DNA from: Hemicordylus capensis
Taxonomy: Eukaryota; Chordata; Lepidosauria; Squamata; Cordylidae
NCBI RefSeq assembly: GCF_027244095.1
Contig: NC_069662.1
Location: forward strand, 56,320,001 to 56,384,000
DNA: 64,000 nucleotides
Direction: 5' to 3'
The translations under genes and the position numbers were made by a program. A model generated the notes under the pieces. That model saw nothing but the letters and a program-made list of their open reading frames with translations, did no database searches and had not been told where the DNA came from. Of this stretch, positions 46,605 to 61,322 are shown piece by piece (within the stretch, counting starts at the first letter, position 1; the number at the start of each line of letters is the position of its first letter).

Positions 46605-48266
46605 ATGAACCTGAAAGCCCTCCTCATTCTTCTGGTGCTTGCTCTGGCTACTATTTTTGCCTTAGTGTGTGTGTTGCTGACTCGGAAGGAGACGCTTCCC
46701 CACTGCAGTGCCAAGTCACAGGCTTCCCTGAATGGAAGGCACAGCAACAAGAGTCTGGTATTTGCTGACCTGTCAGCAGAAGAGATGGACGTGGTGGTCA
46801 AGTACTTACAGAACCACCTGGGATTGCCCTTGGTAGATGCTTATCATGCCAACCCTGCTGATAACTGCATTTACTACTTGGATGTGGAACTTCCTCACAA
46901 AGAAGAGGTGCTGAAGTTCCTTGATCATGGTGGGCCACACCCCACCCGACAAGCACTGGCCGTGATGTACTTTGGAAACCAGCCAGATCCAAATATCACA
47001 GAGTACATCGTGGGCCCACTCCCAACTCCAACATACCATCGGGATGTGACCATGCAGAAGTATGGAAGAAAGTTATCCTACCATAGTAGATCTGTAATAG
47101 GCAATGAATATGAAGAAATTGGGAAATTCCTGCTGAACAAGAAGCTTCCTGAGGCACCCAATTTCCTAAAGGAGGCATTTGGGCATAATGGGAGTGACTT
47201 TCAAAGCCTCACATCAGCCCCTCGGGGGTTCCAGTCTGGAGATCGAGTCACTTGGTTTACGTTGTTCCAGAATACAAAGGGCTTCTTCCTGCACCCGGTG
47301 GGACTGGAGCTCTTGGTAGACCACAGTAGTCTGGATATCTCTCAGTGGAGTGTACCAAAGGTATTCTATAATGGTCAGTATTATAATGGCTTGGCAAAGC
47401 TGGAAAGAGAGTATCTAGGGGGGCGTGTGCCTCTGGCAAAAGTCAAGACAGCCTCACCAGATGGGGTTTTTTCCTCAATGGAGCCAAAGTTCCCTCATCA
47501 GGAATCAGGCCCTTTGTCCCATGAGCCTTGTGGGCCACGCTACAGTGTGAGAAACAACCAGGTTGTCTCCTCCTCCTGGAGTTTTGCCTTCAGGATCGAT
47601 GTGAACAGGGGACCATGAATCTATGATATCACATTCAAGGGCCAAAGGATTGTCTATGAACTCAGTGTGCAGGATGCCATGTCTGTTTATGGATCCAACA
47701 GCCCTGGTGGGATGTCAACCCGATACATGGATGGGAGTTTTGGAATAGGAAGGTTCATGTATTCACTGGTCCGGGGGGTCGACTGTCCATACTCTGCTAC
47801 TTTTCTCGATGCCCTGTACTTAATGGAGACCTTGAAACCAGAGGTGCAGAAGAACTCAATCTGTGTTTTTGAGCAGAATGTAGAGGTCCCTTTTCGGCGG
47901 CATTACTCCAACCTTCAATCCCTCCACTATGGGGGACTGCCTGCTACTGCACTGGTTCTGCGTTCTGTGGCAACTTTGGGCAACTATGACTATATCTGGG
48001 ACTTTGTTTTTCATCCAAATGGTGCCATTGAAAACAAAGTCCGAGCCACTGGATACATAACCTCATCTTTCTTCTATGGTGATGGGCTAGAGGAAGCCAA
48101 GCTGGCGGAAGCGAAGCTGGCGGAAGCGAAGGTGGAGGCAGCGCAACTGAAGGGGGAGGAAGTGCAACGGAAGAAGATTGACCTTTGTTCGCTTGTAAAA
48201 AATGTTATATTATCTGTAGAGCTCTGTACAAAGTTCTGTTGTTATTATTATTATAGTTTTTTTTAA
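46605..48266 (+). pseudogene. AOC2/AOC3-like exon 1, unit 2
   Basis: Same anchor, catalytic Asp and N-Y-D-Y motif as unit 1, and the same TGA at 47,616-47,618. The tail has Arg where unit 1 has Trp. Confidence 0.85.
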
Positions 48267-49138
48267 GTCAGCAAATTTTCCAAGCTGTTTCAAAATAAAT
48301 ATTCAGAGACTTCTCGGTCCCTCCCCCCCCCCCATATCCAAGCCCTATGGCAAGCAGATCCCTATATATGGGGGCGGGAAAGGTAACCACAAAAAGGAGT
48401 TCACACTCTACCTGGCAAATGCTGGTCTGGGTTAAGCAGGGCAGCAAGGGGTCTTCTGCTGCAGAGAACACTCTGGCTGCCTCCTCCTTCCTGGCTTGCT
48501 TGGGCCCTACTCGAGTTCAGGCTTCACTGCGGCCTACACGGAGGCCTCCGTGGAAGCCCCGCCGATCAGCTGAGAGGCGGGAGGAAAGGAGCTCTTTGCA
48601 GCTTGCCTGCTGCTTCGATTGCGGGCCAGCAGAACAAGCAGGAGAGACGGCGAAGAGGGCAAGTGGCTGAGAGGCTATGGGGCTGGGCAGGGGGCAATGG
48701 GGAGTCACATGAGGTGCCCCTGGGGTGCCCCTCCAGGCAGTGGGGCCCCCAGACAACTGTCTCCCCTTGCCCTATCATTGTTACGCTCCTGCCTGTGTAC
48801 ATGCATGGTGGCCTCCAAAATGGCCACTGCGTGCTTAGAGAGGCCTGAAACGGGCCCGAAGGAGACCATAGGGAGGCTGGCAGGGGAGCGGAAACAGCTG
48901 GAGACACACACACCCATGGCTGCAGCAGCACCACTTCACCGGCAGTAAGTCTGCCTTCCTCCAAAAAAGATTTACACCCCTGGCACACCCAAACTGGACC
49001 CAAACTGGTCCCAAACTAGTGCCCAGAACAACACAGTGTTGCCTGCCAGTCTTTGCAGAATTATAGCAATATTCTTGGAGTTGGATGGTTAATCTTAACT
49101 CAAGCTAATGCAGCCTGTGCTCTTTTGTGCTACTCTAG

Positions 49139-49387
<249 letters not shown>

Positions 49388-49643
49388 TGAGAGTGGAGAG
49401 GTGAATTTACAACTGTCACCAAAACTTGCTAACTGTGTCTTGTTTAGCATCACTGCTGGGAGTGAGTGACTTGGGGTGAGGCTTCTAGATAAAGAAAATA
49501 GCTACAAACTCAAGGGGATATGGCTGATGAGGGGCCTTCTTCTCCTCTTGATAGATCTCTGCAATATATCAGCAAAGGTCTCTAATTCACAATAATTTAA
49601 CAGTAGCAGCAACAGCAACAAAGTTCTTTTTTCTTAGACATGC

Positions 49644-50274
49644 ATCTAGGGGTAGAGAGGACAGTCCTTAAGAATTTAGTTTGAACTTTCGCTACGGCAT
49701 CCTGGTTTAATATAGATTCCCATTTGTGCCCCATGTAGAATTTGGGCCAGGGTTTTAGCCTCAACAAACTTTAAAGCTGCTGGAATTATTTCTCCTCCTT
49801 TCCTTAAAAAAATACCTCTTAAAGGCCATTGGATATTTTAGAGCCATTTGTAGAACATGCTTAATAGGAGACTTCCAAATCTCCATAGAATGGAATACTA
49901 CTCCCAGATATTTAAAAGTAGGAACCTAATTTCCAAAGTTAAATTGCTGAAATAGAAAAAATTCAGAGGGAAATCAGGAGTCCATTTTTTGTGCTACTGA
50001 GCTAAGTTTTTGTGCTAGAAAAGACTATGAGCTTAGTTGTTGTACTGAGAACAAATTCCTGACCTGCGCATATGCTCAGAGGCACCCTGTTCTTTAACTG
50101 ATGTGTGTATTCATCCCTTGAGCCTCTATTTTGCATCTGACTCCAATTGGGATTTAAACCTTGGGATTTTAAAGACAAAAACAGTAGATTCTGCAAGCTT
50201 GAAGGCTGCCAATCCCTAATATAGATGATAGCCAGCTGATGCAATTGTCTCATCACCTCAGAGAGGGAAGGCAT
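49644..50274 (-). mobile_element. LINE fragment, unit 3
   Basis: Copy of the unit 1 fragment. Confidence 0.5.
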
Positions 50275-50747
50275 ATCCCTCTCTGGCTGTTGCTCCCTTG
50301 CAACTGGTCTTCAGAGGCATCCTGCCTTTGAACCTGGAGCTAGTCTATAGACATCCACACATCTATAATGCACTTGTCCTTCATTTACTCGTATAATCCC
50401 CCTTTAATGCCATCTAAACTAGTGGCTATCATCATATCTTGTGGAAGAGAATTCCAAAGACCAATTATGCGCTGTGTGAGGATTATGTGCTTTTGTCCAT
50501 CCTAAATCTTCTGTCAGTCAGTCTCATTGGCTGACCCTGATTCTAGTGTTGTACGGAATGGGGGAAAATGCTTTCTATCCACTTTCTTCACACCATGAAT
50601 AATTTTATAAGGCTCTATCACATCCCTACTTAGTCACTTTTTTCCAGATGAAAAAGTCCAAAACATTGTCGTCTAAGTACAATGGAGTACCATAAGGAAG
50701 GTACTCCAGCCCCCTCCAACCCCCATTAAAATTAATGCATATACAGC

Positions 50748-50776
<29 letters not shown>
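50748..50776. repeat. CA microsatellite, unit 3 (29 bp)
   Basis: Pure CA tract, one repeat longer than in unit 2. Confidence 0.95.
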
Positions 50777-50778
<2 letters not shown>

Positions 50779-51675
50779 GTACAGACAGCTGTATGCATAG
50801 TGCATTGTATTGTTTGAATAGGGCTCAGGTCTTGAGCACCATTTAGGATTAAGCCTAGGATAACCTCCCCTCTGGTTGGTTCCTTGACCAACTGTTCTAT
50901 GGCACAATCATTTTGGGTATTGAGAAATTTGCTCTCTTTATGATGACATGAACATGAATGTACCCAGTGTGCAAGTAACACAAGTCACCCATTATTACAG
51001 CACTTTTCCCCTTGGATGTCTTCTTAGTTTCTTTCTCCAGCTCAAAATCACACCCAATATTTTGATCAGGAGGGTGATGGTGGGTAATAAATTACTTTTT
51101 ATGTCTGATATTACTATGGAGGAGTCTGCTCGGCCTGGCACCGCCCACCTCGACACGTATTGATGATAAAAGATACTGTCTGTCCGGATTTAGGGAGGAG
51201 GAATTATCTAAATAAACTTTCCACCCTCTCGCACGAAATTATAGGCACGGGCATTGCCTCAGAGTTGGGGGAGTAGGGATGTATATTCACTCCACTCCTT
51301 CACCTATCAGCAGGAGCCACAAGCCCGAGCTCCTCTCTGGGAGTCCACTAGACCAACAAACCCCATCCCTGCTGATCATCTCATCTTCAGCAGCCCCAGC
51401 CTTAAATAAATTTAAAGCCCTACATTTAGGACACTCCTCCCCGCTTCCAGCTTGCTCCCTCTTCCCTGGCCAGGCAAGTGGATTGGCCACCGAATCCCTG
51501 GCCTCCCAAGGGGCCTTTTCCTCCAACTCCACCCCCTTCACTAGCATTTCTATACATGTCTGCAGCTGTGGAGCTGATATCATCGCAATTCCATCTCCAC
51601 CATTCTGCTGCCTCTTGGGCTGCACACACCCATCCCCCAGAAGCTGTTGCATGCCTCTCTGAGCTCTTCCTGACT

Positions 51676-53227
51676 AGAGATGTGCAAATTGATTCGGGTA
51701 CAAATCAATTTGTACCTGAATCTAGCTGATTCGGGTGATTCGGAGACAAAACAAATCACCCCTGTGGTCCATTGGCTAGATTCGAGTACAAATCGAATCA
51801 CGCCTGGTTCGATTTGAATCAATTTGAGATTCGGATCCCTCCTAATAATCCCCTGAGATTCCCAGCATTCAATTTTTTTAAAAAGCTAAGCTCTAGCCCT
51901 TGTAGAAGTGAAGTTATGGAGCAAAATGTTTGGTCACTATTTTTCAAGTGTTTGGATTCTTTGGTGTATAATAACTTTCCCTCAATGAATCCCTATGAGG
52001 ATTCATTACACACTTTCATTTATTCTGTTCATTTTGACTGTCTTTTTGACAGTGCCAACTGTCAACTGCCATGTGCCAACTACACCCTACTCCCACCAGC
52101 AAGGCAGTGGGGTACTACTCTGTTTGTGTTCTAGGATTGTTTTCAAGTGTTTAGGCTCTTTGGTGTCTAATAACCTTTCCTCATAATGAAGAGTCTAAAA
52201 ATTCCTAAAATATAAACTGAGTATCCAGTTGCTTGTGGGTTGGGGGGCAGTTGGAACATGAGATGCCATTAATTCTCCACCCCCACCTGCAAAGGAGTGG
52301 GGTCAAAATTTTGGGTATACAGTGTACTGTGCTTGATTGGCCAGCAAACTCGCCTGACCTGACCCCATAATCTATGGGGCATTGCCAAGAGAAGGATGAG
52401 AGACATGAGACCAAACAATGCAGAAGAGCTGAAGGCCGCTAATGAAGCATCCTGGTCTTCCATAATACCTCATCAGTGCCACAGGCTGATAGCATCCATG
52501 CCACGCCGCATTGAGGCAGTAATTGCTGCAAAAGGGGCCCAAACCAAGTACTGAATACATATGCATGCTTATACTTTTCAGAGGTCCGATATTGTTCTAT
52601 TCTACAATCCTTGTCTTCTTGGTTCCATGTAATATTCTAATTTTCTGGGATTGTGGATTTGGGGTTTTCATGAGCTGTACGTCATGATCATCACAATTAT
52701 AACAAATTAAGGCTTGACTTATCTCGCTTTGCATGTAATGCGTGTGTCTCATATATCAGTTTCACCTTTTAATTTGCATTACTGAAATTAATGGACTTTT
52801 GCACGATATTCTAATTTTCCGAGTTTCACCTGTATACTGAATCAGACCATTGGTCTATCTAGCTCAGTATTGTCTTCATAGACTGGCAGTGGCTTCTCCA
52901 AGGTTGCAGGCAGGAATCTCTCTCAGCCCTATCTTGGAGATGCCAGGGAGGGAACTTGAAAACCTTCCGCTCTTCCCAGAGCGGCTCCATTCCCTGAGGG
53001 GAATATCTTACAGTGCTCACACTTCTAGTCTCCCCTTCAAATGCAACCAGGGCTGACCCTGCTTAGCTAAGGGGACAAGTCATGCTTGCTACCATGAGAC
53101 AAGTAGCAAATGAGAGTGGATTCATGGTTTGTATTGAAAATTTCACTTGCTACCAAAGAATCTACACTCAGAACACCTCAGAAACAACAGAACCCTGTAC
53201 CCCATGTGTTAGCAACCCATGGGGGGG
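51676..53227. mobile_element. hAT-like element, unit 3, right part in gap
   Basis: The left end, the Tc1 part (52,318-52,834) and the SINE-like part (52,835-53,106) are visible. The rest is lost in the Ns. Confidence 0.65.
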
Positions 53228-53427
53228 NNNNNNNNNNNNNNNNNNNNNNNNNNNNNNNNNNNNNNNNNNNNNNNNNNNNNNNNNNNNNNNNNNNNNNNNN
53301 NNNNNNNNNNNNNNNNNNNNNNNNNNNNNNNNNNNNNNNNNNNNNNNNNNNNNNNNNNNNNNNNNNNNNNNNNNNNNNNNNNNNNNNNNNNNNNNNNNNN
53401 NNNNNNNNNNNNNNNNNNNNNNNNNNN
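53228..53427. other. Assembly gap, 200 N
   Basis: A run of exactly 200 Ns. The left flank stops at unit offset about 4,883 in a G run, and the right flank resumes at offset about 1,853, so the real content must be larger unless a unit is deleted. Confidence 0.98.
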
Positions 53428-53976
53428 CTTGAAGGCTGCCAATCCCTAATATAGATGATAGCCAGCTGATGCAATTGTCTCATCACCTCAGAGAGGGAAG
53501 GCATATCCCTCTCTGGCTGTTGCTCCCTTGCAACTGGTCTTCAGAGGCATCCTGCCTTTGAACCTGGAGCTAGTCTATAGACATCCACACATCTATAATG
53601 CACTTGTCCTTCATTTACTCGTATAATCCCCCTTTAATGCCATCTAAACTAGTGGCTATCATCATATCTTGTGGAAGAGAATTCCAAAGACCAATTATGC
53701 GCTGTGTGAGGATTATGTGCTTTTGTCCATCCTAAATCTTCTGTCAGTCAGTCTCATTGGCTGACCCTGATTCTAGTGTTGTACGGAATGGGGGAAAATG
53801 CTTTCTATCCACTTTCTTCACACCATGAATAATTTTATAAGGCTCTATCACATCCCTACTTAGTCACTTTTTTCCAGATGAAAAAGTCCAAAACATTGTC
53901 GTCTAAGTACAATGGAGTACCATAAGGAAGGTACTCCAGCCCCCTCCAACCCCCATTAAAATTAATGCATATACAG

Positions 53977-53977
<1 letters not shown>

Positions 53978-54008
<31 letters not shown>
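53978..54008. repeat. CA microsatellite, unit 4 (31 bp)
   Basis: Pure CA tract, one repeat longer than in unit 3. Confidence 0.95.
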
Positions 54009-54010
<2 letters not shown>

Positions 54011-54907
54011 GTACAGACAGCTGTATGCATAGTGCATTGTATTGTTTGAATAGGGCTCAGGTCTTGAGCACCATTTAGGATTAAGCCTAGGATAACCTCC
54101 CCTCTGGTTGGTTCCTTGACCAACTGTTCTATGGCACAATCATTTTGGGTATTGAGAAATTTGCTCTCTTTATGATGACATGAACATGAATGTACCCAGT
54201 GTGCAAGTAACACAAGTCACCCATTATTACAGCACTTTTCCCCTTGGATGTCTTCTTAGTTTCTTTCTCCAGCTCAAAATCACACCCAATATTTTGATCA
54301 GGAGGGTGATGGTGGGTAATAAATTACTTTTTATGTCTGATATTACTATGGAGGAGTCTGCTCGGCCTGGCACCGCCCACCTCGACACGTATTGATGATA
54401 AAAGATACTGTCTGTCCGGATTTAGGGAGGAGGAATTATCTAAATAAACTTTCCACCCTCTCGCACGAAATTATAGGCACGGGCATTGCCTCAGAGTTGG
54501 GGGAGTAGGGATGTATATTCACTCCACTCCTTCACCTATCAGCAGGAGCCACAAGCCCGAGCTCCTCTCTGGGAGTCCACTAGACCAACAAACCCCATCC
54601 CTGCTGATCATCTCATCTTCAGCAGCCCCAGCCTTAAATAAATTTAAAGCCCTACATTTAGGACACTCCTCCCCGCTTCCAGCTTGCTCCCTCTTCCCTG
54701 GCCAGGCAAGTGGATTGGCCACCGAATCCCTGGCCTCCCAAGGGGCCTTTTCCTCCAACTCCACCCCCTTCACTAGCATTTCTATACATGTCTGCAGCTG
54801 TGGAGCTGATATCATCGCAATTCCATCTCCACCATTCTGCTGCCTCTTGGGCTGCACACACCCATCCCCCAGAAGCTGTTGCATGCCTCTCTGAGCTCTT
54901 CCTGACT

Positions 54908-57031
54908 AGAGATGTGCAAATTGATTCGGGTACAAATCAATTTGTACCTGAATCTAGCTGATTCGGGTGATTCGGAGACAAAACAAATCACCCCTGTGGT
55001 CCATTGGCTAGATTCGAGTACAAATCGAATCACGCCTGGTTCGATTTGAATCAATTTGAGATTCGGATCCCTCCTAATAATCCCCTGAGATTCCCAGCAT
55101 TCAATTTTTTTAAAAAGCTAAGCTCTAGCCCTTGTAGAAGTGAAGTTATGGAGCAAAATGTTTGGTCACTATTTTTCAAGTGTTTGGATTCTTTGGTGTA
55201 TAATAACTTTCCCTCAATGAATCCCTATGAGGATTCATTACACACTTTCATTTATTCTGTTCATTTTGACTGTCTTTTTGACAGTGCCAACTGTCAACTG
55301 CCATGTGCCAACTACACCCTACTCCCACCAGCAAGGCAGTGGGGTACTACTCTGTTTGTGTTCTAGGATTGTTTTCAAGTGTTTAGGCTCTTTGGTGTCT
55401 AATAACCTTTCCTCATAATGAAGAGTCTAAAAATTCCTAAAATATAAACTGAGTATCCAGTTGCTTGTGGGTTGGGGGGCAGTTGGAACATGAGATGCCA
55501 TTAATTCTCCACCCCCACCTGCAAAGGAGTGGGGTCAAAATTTTGGGTATACAGTGTACTGTGCTTGATTGGCCAGCAAACTCGCCTGACCTGACCCCAT
55601 AATCTATGGGGCATTGCCAAGAGAAGGATGAGAGACATGAGACCAAACAATGCAGAAGAGCTGAAGGCCGCTAATGAAGCATCCTGGTCTTCCATAATAC
55701 CTCATCAGTGCCACAGGCTGATAGCATCCATGCCACGCCGCATTGAGGCAGTAATTGCTGCAAAAGGGGCCCAAACCAAGTACTGAATACATATGCATGC
55801 TTATACTTTTCAGAGGTCCGATATTGTTCTATTCTACAATCCTTGTCTTCTTGGTTCCATGTAATATTCTAATTTTCTGGGATTGTGGATTTGGGGTTTT
55901 CATGAGCTGTACGTCATGATCATCACAATTATAACAAATTAAGGCTTGACTTATCTCGCTTTGCATGTAATGCGTGTGTCTCATATATCAGTTTCCACCT
56001 TTTAATTTGCATTACTGAAATTAATGGACTTTTGCACGATATTCTAATTTTCCGAGTTTCACCTGTATACTGAATCAGACCATTGGTCTATCTAGCTCAG
56101 TATTGTCTTCATAGACTGGCAGTGGCTTCTCCAAGGTTGCAGGCAGGAATCTCTCTCAGCCCTATCTTGGAGATGCCAGGGAGGGAACTTGAAAACCTTC
56201 CGCTCTTCCCAGAGCGGCTCCATTCCCTGAGGGGAATATCTTACAGTGCTCACACTTCTAGTCTCCCCTTCAAATGCAACCAGGGCTGACCCTGCTTAGC
56301 TAAGGGGACAAGTCATGCTTGCTACCATGAGACAAGTAGCAAATGAGAGTGGATTCATGGTTTGTATTGAAAATTTCACTTGCTACCAAAGAATCTACAC
56401 TCAGAACACCTCAGAAACAACAGAACCCTGTACCCCATGTGTTAGCAACCCATGGGGGGGGGCTGGCAACCTATGTGCACTACACCACCACTCACTCTGG
56501 GCCACCCCAGCACCCCCTAAGTGCAATCAAGGGGCTGCTGTAACCTCCATTACACCTTATGGGGGAAAACCTTAAAGATCCGTAAACTTCAACAAATCAG
56601 CAAAAATCAGACCTCTGCCCAAATCCTTTGAAAAAATCATGGTAGCTTCCTTGTCCCCCTTGGCCACTATGACCAACCCCACACCAATCTAGGACACCCC
56701 TTTCCCCCCGACATGAAGCGATACACCTCCATTATACCTCATGGGGGGAAACCTTAAAGACACGTAAACCTCAACAATTCACCAAAAAATCAGCCCTTTG
56801 CCCAATTCCTCTGCAATTTGGGTGGTAGCCTCCACTCATTAGGCACTACCACCACACCACACTCTTTTGGCCCTGGGCCCAGGTTTTTGATCTGAATTGA
56901 TTCAGATTCATTCAGATCCGAATCGAATCTGGGGTGATTCGGATGGGTCAGATTCAGGCCCAAAAACAGATTGGGGGTGCTTCGATTTGGATCAGAATCA
57001 AAACACTGAAAATCCAAATTGCACACCCTAT
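54908..57031. mobile_element. hAT-like element with nested Tc1 and SINE-like repeat, unit 4
   Basis: Complete copy. The Tc1 part is about 55,550-56,067 and the SINE-like part about 56,068-56,339. Confidence 0.7.
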
Positions 57032-57652
57032 TCCTGACTTCTGAAAGGTAATTACTGGGGTTGTCCTGGCATCTGGAGCCCCCTGCTTCTCTCAGCACAC
57101 TGCCATTTGTCTGGGTAAACAACCCTGTCTCACGAAGGAGGGTAGGAAATCCTGACACTGTCCAAACACTGGATGGACTAGGCTAGAGGTTCTCAAACTG
57201 GTCCATGAGCTCCATCTATGTAGTCCACAGAACAGTTGAGAATATAAATATTTGTCATTTTGTCTTGCATTTGATTTCTCTCTCTCTCTTTAGCTATATA
57301 TGAGATACTGTATGTGCTTTGATTTACAGAACAACAACAACAAACTTCATCAAGTGCTCCACTGAGACCCCAAGCATTTTTCAAGAGGTCTGTGAAAAAA
57401 TGGGTTGAAAATATCTGGACTAAACTAACATCACAGCTGGTAGCTGTCACAGGGAGTCTCCACATGTTTTTCTTCTATGATGTTCTTGATAGGGAAGGGA
57501 GTTCTCCTCGTGACCTCTTCCTTTCTGGCCTCTACCCAATCTCGTCACATTTCTGGAGTAACATATCCCGCTATAGTTCTAGCAGCTTCACTGCCACTGG
57601 GGGTCTTCGTTGTGAGAACGGCTGTGGACACTTCACTCAGGACCTTGCAACA

Positions 57653-59314
57653 ATGAACCTGAAAGCCCTCCTCATTCTTCTGGTGCTTGCTCTGGCTACT
57701 ATTTTTGCCTTAGTGTGTGTGTTGCTGACTCGGAAGGAGACGCTTCCCCACTGCAGTGCCAAGTCACAGGCTTCCCTGAATGGAAGGCACAGCAACAAGA
57801 GTCTGGTATTTGCTGACCTGTCAGCAGAAGAGATGGACGTGGTGGTCAAGTACTTACAGAACCACCTGGGATTGCCCTTGGTAGATGCTTATCATGCCAA
57901 CCCTGCTGATAACTGCATTTACTACTTGGATGTGGAACTTCCTCACAAAGAAGAGGTGCTGAAGTTCCTTGATCATGGTGGGCCACACCCCACCCGACAA
58001 GCACTGGCCGTGATGTACTTTGGAAACCAGCCAGATCCAAATATCACAGAGTACATCGTGGGCCCACTCCCAACTCCAACATACCATCGGGATGTGACCA
58101 TGCAGAAGTATGGAAGAAAGTTATCCTACCATAGTAGATCTGTAATAGGCAATGAATATGAAGAAATTGGGAAATTCCTGCTGAACAAGAAGCTTCCTGA
58201 GGCACCCAATTTCCTAAAGGAGGCATTTGGGCATAATGGGAGTGACTTTCAAAGCCTCACATCAGCCCCTCGGGGGTTCCAGTCTGGAGATCGAGTCACT
58301 TGGTTTACGTTGTTCCAGAATACAAAGGGCTTCTTCCTGCACCCGGTGGGACTGGAGCTCTTGGTAGACCACAGTAGTCTGGATATCTCTCAGTGGAGTG
58401 TACCAAAGGTATTCTATAATGGTCAGTATTATAATGGCTTGGCAAAGCTGGAAAGAGAGTATCTAGGGGGGCGTGTGCCTCTGGCAAAAGTCAAGACAGC
58501 CTCACCAGATGGGGTTTTTTCCTCAATGGAGCCAAAGTTCCCTCATCAGGAATCAGGCCCTTTGTCCCATGAGCCTTGTGGGCCACGCTACAGTGTGAGA
58601 AACAACCAGGTTGTCTCCTCCTCCTGGAGTTTTGCCTTCAGGATCGATGTGAACAGGGGACCATGAATCTATGATATCACATTCAAGGGCCAAAGGATTG
58701 TCTATGAACTCAGTGTGCAGGATGCCATGTCTGTTTATGGATCCAACAGCCCTGGTGGGATGTCAACCCGATACATGGATGGGAGTTTTGGAATAGGAAG
58801 GTTCATGTATTCACTGGTCCGGGGGGTCGACTGTCCATACTCTGCTACTTTTCTCGATGCCCTGTACTTAATGGAGACCTTGAAACCAGAGGTGCAGAAG
58901 AACTCAATCTGTGTTTTTGAGCAGAATGTAGAGGTCCCTTTTCGGCGGCATTACTCCAACCTTCAATCCCTCCACTATGGGGGACTGCCTGCTACTGCAC
59001 TGGTTCTGCGTTCTGTGGCAACTTTGGGCAACTATGACTATATCTGGGACTTTGTTTTTCATCCAAATGGTGCCATTGAAAACAAAGTCCGAGCCACTGG
59101 ATACATAACCTCATCTTTCTTCTATGGTGATGGGCTAGAGGAAGCCAAGCTGGCGGAAGCGAAGCTGGCGGAAGCGAAGGTGGAGGCAGCGCAACTGAAG
59201 GGGGAGGAAGTGCAACGGAAGAAGATTGACCTTTGTTCGCTTGTAAAAAATGTTATATTATCTGTAGAGCTCTGTACAAAGTTCTGTTGTTATTATTATT
59301 ATAGTTTTTTTTAA
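57653..59314 (+). pseudogene. AOC2/AOC3-like exon 1, unit 4
   Basis: The TGA is at 58,664-58,666. Otherwise it is as in unit 2, including the arginine in the tail. Confidence 0.85.
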
Positions 59315-60186
59315 GTCAGCAAATTTTCCAAGCTGTTTCAAAATAAATATTCAGAGACTTCTCGGTCCCTCCCCCCCCCCCATATCCAAGCCCTATGGCA
59401 AGCAGATCCCTATATATGGGGGCGGGAAAGGTAACCACAAAAAGGAGTTCACACTCTACCTGGCAAATGCTGGTCTGGGTTAAGCAGGGCAGCAAGGGGT
59501 CTTCTGCTGCAGAGAACACTCTGGCTGCCTCCTCCTTCCTGGCTTGCTTGGGCCCTACTCGAGTTCAGGCTTCACTGCGGCCTACACGGAGGCCTCCGTG
59601 GAAGCCCCGCCGATCAGCTGAGAGGCGGGAGGAAAGGAGCTCTTTGCAGCTTGCCTGCTGCTTCGATTGCGGGCCAGCAGAACAAGCAGGAGAGACGGCG
59701 AAGAGGGCAAGTGGCTGAGAGGCTATGGGGCTGGGCAGGGGGCAATGGGGAGTCACATGAGGTGCCCCTGGGGTGCCCCTCCAGGCAGTGGGGCCCCCAG
59801 ACAACTGTCTCCCCTTGCCCTATCATTGTTACGCTCCTGCCTGTGTACATGCATGGTGGCCTCCAAAATGGCCACTGCGTGCTTAGAGAGGCCTGAAACG
59901 GGCCCGAAGGAGACCATAGGGAGGCTGGCAGGGGAGCGGAAACAGCTGGAGACACACACACCCATGGCTGCAGCAGCACCACTTCACCGGCAGTAAGTCT
60001 GCCTTCCTCCAAAAAAGATTAACACCCCTGGCACACCCAAACTGGACCCAAACTGGTCCCAAACTAGTGCCCAGAACAACACAGTGTTGCCTGCCAGTCT
60101 TTGCAGAATTATAGCAATATTCTTGGAGTTGGATGGTTAATCTTAACTCAAGCTAATGCAGCCTGTGCTCTTTTGTGCTACTCTAG

Positions 60187-60435
<249 letters not shown>

Positions 60436-60691
60436 TGAGAGTGGAGAGGTGAATTTACAACTGTCACCAAAACTTGCTAACTGTGTCTTGTTTAGCATCA
60501 CTGCTGGGAGTGAGTGACTTGGGGTGAGGCTTCTAGATAAAGAAAATAGCTACAAACTCAAGGGGATATGGCTGATGAGGGGCCTTCTTCTCCTCTTGAT
60601 AGATCTCTGCAATATATCAGCAAAGGTCTCTAATTCACAATAATTTAACAGTAGCAGCAACAGCAACAAAGTTCTTTTTTCTTAGACATGC

Positions 60692-61322
60692 ATCTAGGGG
60701 TAGAGAGGACAGTCCTTAAGAATTTAGTTTGAACTTTCGCTACGGCATCCTGGTTTAATATAGATTCCCATTTGTGCCCCATGTAGAATTTGGGCCAGGG
60801 TTTTAGCCTCAACAAACTTTAAAGCTGCTGGAATTATTTCTCCTCCTTTCCTTAAAAAAATACCTCTTAAAGGCCATTGGATATTTTAGAGCCATTTGTA
60901 GAACATGCTTAATAGGAGACTTCCAAATCTCCATAGAATGGAATACTACTCCCAGATATTTAAAAGTAGGAACCTAATTTCCAAAGTTAAATTGCTGAAA
61001 TAGAAAAAATTCAGAGGGAAATCAGGAGTCCATTTTTTGTGCTACTGAGCTAAGTTTTTGTGCTAGAAAAGACTATGAGCTTAGTTGTTGTACTGAGAAC
61101 AAATTCCTGACCTGCGCATATGCTCAGAGGCACCCTGTTCTTTAACTGATGTGTGTATTCATCCCTTGAGCCTCTATTTTGCATCTGACTCCAATTGGGA
61201 TTTAAACCTTGGGATTTTAAAGACAAAAACAGTAGATTCTGCAAGCTTGAAGGCTGCCAATCCCTAATATAGATGATAGCCAGCTGATGCAATTGTCTCA
61301 TCACCTCAGAGAGGGAAGGCAT
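60692..61322 (-). mobile_element. LINE fragment, unit 5
   Basis: Copy of the unit 1 fragment. Confidence 0.5.

Larger units (their letters stand above)
53428..59392 (+). repeat. Array unit 4, first part missing in the gap
   Basis: Visible from unit offset about 1,853. It shares with unit 5 an extra C near 55,993 (gtttccacc) and has private changes near 56,517, 56,541 and 56,654. Confidence 0.85.

Noticed and set aside
53082-53504. Frames spanning the N gap
   Set aside because: They consist mostly of unknown residues and reflect the gap, not genes.
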